Assembly: GCA_038818725.1 (NCBI GenBank)
Contig: JAWAYL010000012.1
Coordinates: 1-29,126, forward strand
DNA: 29,126 nucleotides
Direction of reading: 5' to 3'
Source of the DNA: JACIWB01 sp038818725
Lineage (GTDB): Archaea > Thermoplasmatota > E2 > UBA202 > JdFR-43
Below, in pieces: positions 25,047 through 29,126 of the stretch; the stretch's first letter is position 1; each line of letters opens with the position of its first letter. The position numbers and the translations under genes are program-made. The notes under the pieces are model-generated. The model was not told where the DNA came from. It ran no database searches and saw only the letters and a program-made list of their open reading frames with translations.

Positions 25047-25439
25047 ATGATTAAAATAGTATGTCTTGGAAAAATTAAGGAGAGATTTTACTCTGAGGCA
25101 ATTGAAGAATACAAAAAAAGAATTGAAAAATTTTTTAGATTTGAAATAATTGAAACTGATGAAATAAAAGATTTTGGAGATTTTAACATATTTTTAGATG
25201 AAAATGGCAAAGAAATGAGTTCAAAAGAATTTGCAGATTTTTTAAAAGAAATTATTCTAAAAAATAAAAAAGTTTATTTTTTCATAGGTAGCTACAAAGG
25301 ATTTGAAGAAAAGGAGAATGCGGATTTTATTTTATCTCTTTCAAAAATGACTTTTCCTTATCAACTTTGCAGGCTCATTCTTGTTGAGCAGATATATAGA
25401 GCAATAACAATAATTAAAGGAATAAATTATCAAAAATAG
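25047..25439 (+). CDS. rlmH: RlmH-like rRNA methyltransferase (SPOUT)
   Basis: Family that methylates N3 of a pseudouridine in 23S rRNA helix 69. From ATG 25047 it has 130 residues. The open frame extends to 24993, but family proteins begin at MIKIVCLGK. The core is conserved: FLDENGKEMSSKEFADFL, FFIGSYKG (cofactor loop), LSLSKMTFPYQLCRLILVEQ and IYRAITIIKGINYQK. It is shorter than the 155-160-residue bacterial enzymes, with the loss in the middle. Two histidines usual in the family are replaced: TLPH reads TFPY (Tyr105) and the terminal YH reads YQ (Gln129). Activity may therefore differ. It converges on the next gene with a 10-base overlap. Confidence 0.85.
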   Translation: MIKIVCLGKIKERFYSEAIEEYKKRIEKFFRFEIIETDEIKDFGDFNIFLDENGKEMSSKEFADFLKEIILKNKKVYFFIGSYKGFEEKENADFILSLSKMTFPYQLCRLILVEQIYRAITIIKGINYQK

Positions 25440-25918
25440 CTAATCATTTTCCTATTTCTTAATTTATAAAAAATTGCTATAATGAAAAATATGGCTGAAA
25501 TTATGAAAAGTAGCATGCCAAAATATGGATGTTTTACCTCTCCAATATTTTCTCCTAAAATTTTTACATCACTTGTTTTTTCTCCAAAATATTTAAACAT
25601 ATAAACTATCCCAGCTATGAGAAAAGCTATTGAAGAAGAAAGGAGAAGAATTATTTTAACTCTATCTGGATAAAGAATATTTTTCCCTTTTTGTGTAAGA
25701 GAATAATAAATCCATTTTCTATCTCCTTCTATTTTTTTAACCAGCCCCGCATCACATAGCTTTGATAAATGCTTTAGCACCGCTGGCTTGCTTATATTCA
25801 TTTCCCTTGCTAGCTCAGAAACTGTCATTTTTCTTTCATCTAGCTTTTTTAACAAATTTATCCTTGTATCGGAAGCAAGAGCCATAAAACTATCTTTTTC
25901 AAGAACCACCTTTTCCAT
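25430..25918 (-). CDS. ArsR-like winged-helix regulator with two membrane spans
   Basis: The 162-residue protein joins an N-terminal ArsR-type winged helix (about 8-75; MTVSELAREMNISKPAVLKH is the helix-turn-helix, and KWIYYSLTQKG the wing) to two hydrophobic spans at about 88-108 and 133-151, with a 22-residue polar loop between them and a short basic tail. The DNA-binding part should be cytosolic and the loop outside, which makes it a candidate one-component membrane sensor. There are no metal-binding cysteines of the ArsR kind. Its own TATA-like box lies 25 bases upstream, so autoregulation is possible. The target is unknown. Confidence 0.88.
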   Translation of the reverse strand: MEKVVLEKDSFMALASDTRINLLKKLDERKMTVSELAREMNISKPAVLKHLSKLCDAGLVKKIEGDRKWIYYSLTQKGKNILYPDRVKIILLLSSSIAFLIAGIVYMFKYFGEKTSDVKILGENIGEVKHPYFGMLLFIISAIFFIIAIFYKLRNRKMISYF

Positions 25919-25936
25919 CGCTATTAAAAAAGAAAC

Positions 25937-25946
25937 AATATATTAA
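25937..25946 (-). promoter_or_regulatory. TATA-like box for the membrane-bound regulator
   Basis: The minus strand reads TTAATATATT, centred about 24 bases before the ATG at 25918. It lies in the 41-base gap after the flavoprotein gene. Confidence 0.5.
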
Positions 25947-25959
25947 CTTTTTATTTTTA

Positions 25960-27327
25960 TTAACCTTTCAGTTTCTCAACAATCCCGTGGGCAGCAAGCA
26001 AGCCAGTGGCGGCGGAAGCAACTATTCCTCTAGCCAAACCAGCGCCATCGCCAGCAACAAAGAAATTTTTCAGGCTCGTCTCCATGTTCCTTCCGATCTC
26101 AAATCTCATTGAATAAAATTTAATCTCTGGAGCATAAAGAAGGGTTGAATCTTCAGCCACACCTGGTATTACTTTCGCAAGTTTATCAAGCCCTTCTATT
26201 ATATCAGTTACAATTCTATGAGGCAATGCCATTGATATATCTCCAGGGGTTGCATTTTTTAGAGTTGGTTCAACATATGATTTACCTATTCTTTCCCACG
26301 TTGACCTCCTTCCAGCTTTTAAATCGCCAAGCCTTTGTAAAATTGGTTTTCTACCTCCTATAATTGTTGCCATTGACGCAATAGCAGTGCCATATGCGGT
26401 TGTGTTTTCAACTGGCTCAGTTAAAGATATCCTTACAAGAAATGCAAAATTTGTATTTTCAGATTTTTCATTTATCGATGAATGACCATTTACAGAAATA
26501 TATTTTCCATAATCCTCCATCACAACAAAACCATTTGGACAAGTGCAGAATGTTCTAATAAAATCATCATAAGTTTGAGTATAAATATGAAACTTTGGAT
26601 CCCAAGCTTTTTCCACAACATCCTCCATAACAACATCAGGAACTTCTACCCTTACGCCTAAATCAAGAGGAGCATATCTTGTTTTAATTCCTAGCTTATT
26701 TGCCTGCTGGCTTAGCCATTCCGCCCCGCTCCGCCCAACCGCTGCAATGAGATAGGAGCATTCTATTTTTTCTCCATCAAGATGTAGTATGAAATTTTTC
26801 TTTTTCTCAATTTCCTTAACTTCCTTTCCCAGATAAAAATTAATTCCCTTTTCCTCAATCTCTTTTTTGAAGGAACTTATAAGGGATGGCAGTTTATCTG
26901 AGCCAATGTGGCGCTGTGGAATAGGAATAAAACGAATTCCATATTGCGAGGATATTTTTTCCAGCTCCTTTAAATTCTTTCCATATAGCTTTTTTGGAGC
27001 TCCATGCTTTAAAAATTTTTCATCTACTTTTTTTATTAGCTCATCTGCATTTTGGCAAAATTCATTTAGATTCCCTCCAATATCAGCTCTTAAATTCAGC
27101 TTACCATCAGATAAACAGCCAGCTCCTCCCACTCCACATAAAATATTGCATGGTCTGCATTTCATGCATTTTGTATATTGTTTAATGGGGCATTTTCTCT
27201 CCCTGACATCCTTTCCTCTTTCAATTACTAAAACATCTTTCACTCCATTTTCTGCAAGCTCATCTGCGGCGAAAAGACCAGCTGGTCCAGCTCCAATTAT
27301 TACTACTTTATAATAATCTTTTGGCAT
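25960..27327 (-). CDS. FAD-dependent dehydrogenase, COG2509-like, with a cysteine cluster
   Basis: The 455-residue flavoprotein has an N-terminal Rossmann fold (VVIIGAGPAGLFAADEL, residues 8-24, with the acidic end at VIERG). It then has a cysteine cluster: C46 and C54-x2-C57-x2-C60-x3-C64, with C71 in GVGGAGCLSDGK. GGAG-x-x-SDGK is the signature of the uncharacterised FAD-dependent dehydrogenase group COG2509. A LIAAVGRSGAEW strand, a SMALPHRIV segment and a final FVAGDGAGLARGIVASAATG complete the FAD site. The cysteines could hold an Fe-S cluster or serve redox chemistry. The start lies 20 bases inside the TBP gene, so the two are probably cotranscribed. The substrate is unknown. Confidence 0.86.
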   Translation of the reverse strand: MPKDYYKVVIIGAGPAGLFAADELAENGVKDVLVIERGKDVRERKCPIKQYTKCMKCRPCNILCGVGGAGCLSDGKLNLRADIGGNLNEFCQNADELIKKVDEKFLKHGAPKKLYGKNLKELEKISSQYGIRFIPIPQRHIGSDKLPSLISSFKKEIEEKGINFYLGKEVKEIEKKKNFILHLDGEKIECSYLIAAVGRSGAEWLSQQANKLGIKTRYAPLDLGVRVEVPDVVMEDVVEKAWDPKFHIYTQTYDDFIRTFCTCPNGFVVMEDYGKYISVNGHSSINEKSENTNFAFLVRISLTEPVENTTAYGTAIASMATIIGGRKPILQRLGDLKAGRRSTWERIGKSYVEPTLKNATPGDISMALPHRIVTDIIEGLDKLAKVIPGVAEDSTLLYAPEIKFYSMRFEIGRNMETSLKNFFVAGDGAGLARGIVASAATGLLAAHGIVEKLKG

Positions 27328-27862
27328 TTAGTTCTTTTATAATTTCCTTTATCGCTTCATCAACCTGCTCCGCTTTTCTTGCTCCAGTGCATACAAGCTT
27401 GCCGGAGCCAAACAGCAATATAACTACTTTCGGCTCTTCCATCCGATAAACTAAGCCAGGAAATTGCTCTGGCTCGTATTCTATTTTTTCAAGCCCAACA
27501 GCTTGTGCAATTGCTATAAGGTTTAACTGAGCATGCAAATTTGCAGATGCGACAATATTTTGTACAGTTATCTCTGGCTCTTTATAAACTTTAAAACCAG
27601 CTTCCTCTACCTTATTGCAAACTTTTTTGATTGCTCTTTCAACATCCTTTATTGTCTTTGCTCCAGTACAAACAACCTTACCACTCCTGAAAAGAAGTGC
27701 AGCTGTTTTTGGTTCATCAAGTCTTAAAACCAAGCCAGGAAATTGCTCAGGTTGATATTCACTTTCCGGTATCGCTTTTTTTAACTTTGAAAGCTCAAGC
27801 TCTTTTGCAATTGTTGTAGAAGCAACAACATTTTCAATTTTCATATCTACATTCATGCGCAT
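27308..27862 (-). CDS. tbp: TATA-box-binding protein
   Basis: Core transcription factor that binds promoter TATA elements and recruits TFB. The 184 residues form the two direct repeats of the saddle fold, about 8-91 and 98-180. Both contain the same strand PEQFPGLV followed by R-[LM]-[DE]-EPK, and both contain SGK-[VL]-VCTGA. Length is typical of archaeal TBP. Possible starts are 27862, 27856 and 27844. The TTTATAAA box at 27877-27884 would place initiation near 27855, which favours 27856 or 27844. The gene is followed, with overlap, by the flavoprotein. Confidence 0.97.
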   Translation of the reverse strand: MRMNVDMKIENVVASTTIAKELELSKLKKAIPESEYQPEQFPGLVLRLDEPKTAALLFRSGKVVCTGAKTIKDVERAIKKVCNKVEEAGFKVYKEPEITVQNIVASANLHAQLNLIAIAQAVGLEKIEYEPEQFPGLVYRMEEPKVVILLFGSGKLVCTGARKAEQVDEAIKEIIKELNAKRLL

Positions 27863-27876
27863 ATATATAAATTATG

Positions 27877-27884
27877 TTTATAAA
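27877..27884 (-). promoter_or_regulatory. TATA box for tbp
   Basis: A perfect palindromic TTTATAAA about 25 bases before the ATG at 27856. A second AT-rich TATATATA overlaps the first possible start at 27862. TBP could recognise both, which would allow autoregulation. Confidence 0.5.
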
Positions 27885-27902
27885 TGTTGGGAATGAAAAA
27901 TT

Positions 27903-28856
27903 TCAACCAAGTTTTATATCCACCAATTCATATTCCCAGTAATATTTTCCCTCGCCTCTTCCACCAATCTTTAAATAGATTGGTATTGGAAGACTTGGAG
28001 AGAATATTCCTTTATATTCAGCTGTTTCACCCCCATAACTGCTTCTTATTTTAATTTCCCATGCTTTAAATTTATAACTCCCTACGTTTTTAACTGTTGA
28101 GGAACATACATAAGAATATATTGCTCCTCCATAGGTATAGGTAAATGAACCTTCTTCCAAGTAATATTTCCCTCCTTTAGCAAACAAGCCAAACCACGCC
28201 CACGCCCACCCATACCATCCATAGAGAGCCCATATATCAAATCCATAAAAATTCCCTTCAGTATATGGAGAATAAGAAATCATTTTCCCATGAGGTGGAT
28301 TGCTCATCTCATCCTGCATTGATTCATTCATATAATAACTCCATTTGCCGAAATTTCCTCTTGAATCTAAATATTCTGCCTTTGGACATATCCAGAGGTA
28401 TGTTCCTATTGCTTCAATTTTGCTTGTTGGAATCCATGCTATAATTTCGCACCAATCTGGATGCTCGTCCTCTGGAGCTTGTACAACCCTTATACGATGC
28501 TTTATTTTGTAACATTCCATCCAAACAGATATATTCCTCTCTATGAAGTTGTAGGTAGGAATATCTATCTCCATTCTCCTAACTTTTATTTCGGTATTTT
28601 CCTTACCCATATATGTAGAATTAATCTCGAATTTCCGTATCTCATCTTCTTCAACATATGTTTCTATTACGCTGAATGATTTGATTTTGCCCTCATTTCC
28701 AGTTGCTGGTTTAACAACATTCTCAAAATTATATGCTGTCCATTGCTCATGCTCTTCCTGCGGCTGCTGCTGCTCGGCTGGCTTTTCCTGCTGGATGCAT
28801 CCTATAAATGAGATGAGTACTAAAAAACTCACCAATAAAACCAATGACCTTCTCAT
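27903..28856 (-). CDS. Secreted lipoprotein of unknown function
   Basis: The 317-residue protein has a type II signal peptide: basic MRRS, hydrophobic LVLLVSFLVLISF and lipobox FIGC with the lipidated Cys20. A Gln/Glu-rich linker (about 21-40) leads to a beta-rich outer domain. It contains four or five further cysteines (for example WMECYK, DWCEI, WICPKA, SYVCSS) that may pair. A strongly aromatic stretch, IWALYGWYGWAWAWFGLFA, could be a re-entrant or membrane-touching segment. The end is a beta-rich PIYLKIGGRGEGKYYWEYEL. No family is recognised. It lies upstream of tbp and ends 40 bases before it, with its own TATA box. Confidence 0.82.
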   Translation of the reverse strand: MRRSLVLLVSFLVLISFIGCIQQEKPAEQQQPQEEHEQWTAYNFENVVKPATGNEGKIKSFSVIETYVEEDEIRKFEINSTYMGKENTEIKVRRMEIDIPTYNFIERNISVWMECYKIKHRIRVVQAPEDEHPDWCEIIAWIPTSKIEAIGTYLWICPKAEYLDSRGNFGKWSYYMNESMQDEMSNPPHGKMISYSPYTEGNFYGFDIWALYGWYGWAWAWFGLFAKGGKYYLEEGSFTYTYGGAIYSYVCSSTVKNVGSYKFKAWEIKIRSSYGGETAEYKGIFSPSLPIPIYLKIGGRGEGKYYWEYELVDIKLG

Positions 28857-28875
28857 AAGAAGAAATGAGATATGA

Positions 28876-28885
28876 ATATATAAAT
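28876..28885 (-). promoter_or_regulatory. TATA-like box for the lipoprotein gene
   Basis: The minus strand reads ATTTATATAT, centred about 25 bases before the ATG at 28856. This fits leaderless initiation. Confidence 0.5.
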
Positions 28886-28940
28886 TTTCTGAAATAGAAT
28901 TTTAAAACACAGCGTTTCCGAGCACTCTATATTTTTTAGA

Positions 28941-28950
28941 TGCTTTGTTG
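28941..28950 (+). repeat. Copy of the IS terminal sequence
   Basis: TGCTTTGTTG is identical to positions 2-11 of the 13-bp terminal repeat at 791-803. It lies just upstream of the transposase fragment, in the same orientation relative to the coding strand as the repeat at 1110-1122 is to its own fragment. Confidence 0.5.
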
Positions 28951-29126
28951 CTTCTGAAAATTTCGAAAAAAAGAAAAACATTGTTCCCTCCTTAAAATCA
29001 GGGAGGGAAGGAAAATTAATAGAAGATGCAACTGTAATCACTGCTAAGAGAGGAGAAAAAGAAGCAGAATACAATGATTACTACGAAACAAAAGGCTAAT
29101 AGATTCAAATGGACTGCAGATGGGAA
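28950..29126 (+). pseudogene. Degraded transposase fragment at the right edge (partial)
   Basis: The plus-strand frame reads ASENFEKKKNIVPSLKSGRE, then GKLIEDATVITAKRGEKEAE, then YNDYYETKG and two stops at 29097-29102. Moving one frame continues it as RFKWTADG up to the window edge. EDATVI looks like the first catalytic Asp region of an IS5-like DDE transposase, and the frameshift near 29095 shows decay. No start codon or N-terminal domain is visible between the terminal-like sequence and this motif, so there is probably a deletion as well. The rest of the protein, if present, lies outside the window. Confidence 0.6.

Noticed and set aside
1..29126. CRISPR array, defence island or prophage
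   Set aside because: No regularly spaced direct repeats, cas-like or phage structural genes were seen. The content is mostly housekeeping.

Overview
The window is AT-rich, gene-dense archaeal chromosome, most likely from a euryarchaeal lineage near the Thermoplasmata (Thermoplasmatota). The evidence is archaeal-type ribosomal proteins (eL19, eL32, uL15, uL18), archaeal SecY, archaeal adenylate and cytidylate kinases, RNA polymerase subunit K, TBP, a TIP49 ATPase, an RPA-type single-strand binding protein, aRNase J and mevalonate kinase. The spc-type operon runs from DUF106 directly into cmk without eL34 or eL14, which suits Thermoplasmata. Lineage is an inference from gene content only. First genes of transcription units usually have a TATA-like box about 25 bases before the start codon, which implies leaderless mRNAs. 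Interior genes overlap or abut the previous stop, several with Shine-Dalgarno-like sequences.

Layout. 1-1130: the 5' part of an RPA gene (minus strand, cut by the window edge), then a 332-bp degraded insertion sequence with 13-bp terminal inverted repeats and a frameshifted transposase tail. 1184-1991: rpoK-rpsB. 1992-3311: TIP49 AAA+ ATPase on the minus strand. 3312-3886: a gene-free stretch holding alternative inverted repeats and a decayed unknown gene. 3887-5130: mevalonate kinase and a small winged-helix protein. 5116-8748: a three-gene minus-strand unit, acyl-CoA synthetase, metallophosphoesterase, RNase J. 8806-15659: the second half of the spc-type operon (uS8, uL6, eL32, eL19, uL18, uS5, uL30, uL15, SecY, Adk, DUF106/Oxa1-like, Cmk), minus strand. 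It starts abruptly at uS8, where a protein remnant and a divergent nifS promoter sit instead of uS14.

15935-18198: cysteine desulfurase converging on a compact SHMT-like enzyme. 18183-24975 (minus): a large secreted, multi-membrane-span protein, a DHH/RecJ-like nuclease, topoisomerase IA, and a second secreted anchored protein that overlaps the SHMT gene. 25047-25439: RlmH-like methyltransferase. 25430-25918: winged-helix regulator with two membrane spans. 25960-27862: TBP with a COG2509-like flavoprotein. 27903-28856: lipoprotein. The right edge enters a second degraded transposase preceded by the same terminal sequence as the left-edge element.

Most of the window is housekeeping: translation, secretion, nucleotide kinases, basal transcription and DNA topology. 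The less explained material is the membrane and surface proteins embedded in the DNA-processing operon, the membrane-tethered regulator, the decayed genes at rearrangement points, and the matching IS remnants at both ends. No CRISPR array, tRNA or rRNA gene was seen, and no clearly new defence or mobile system.
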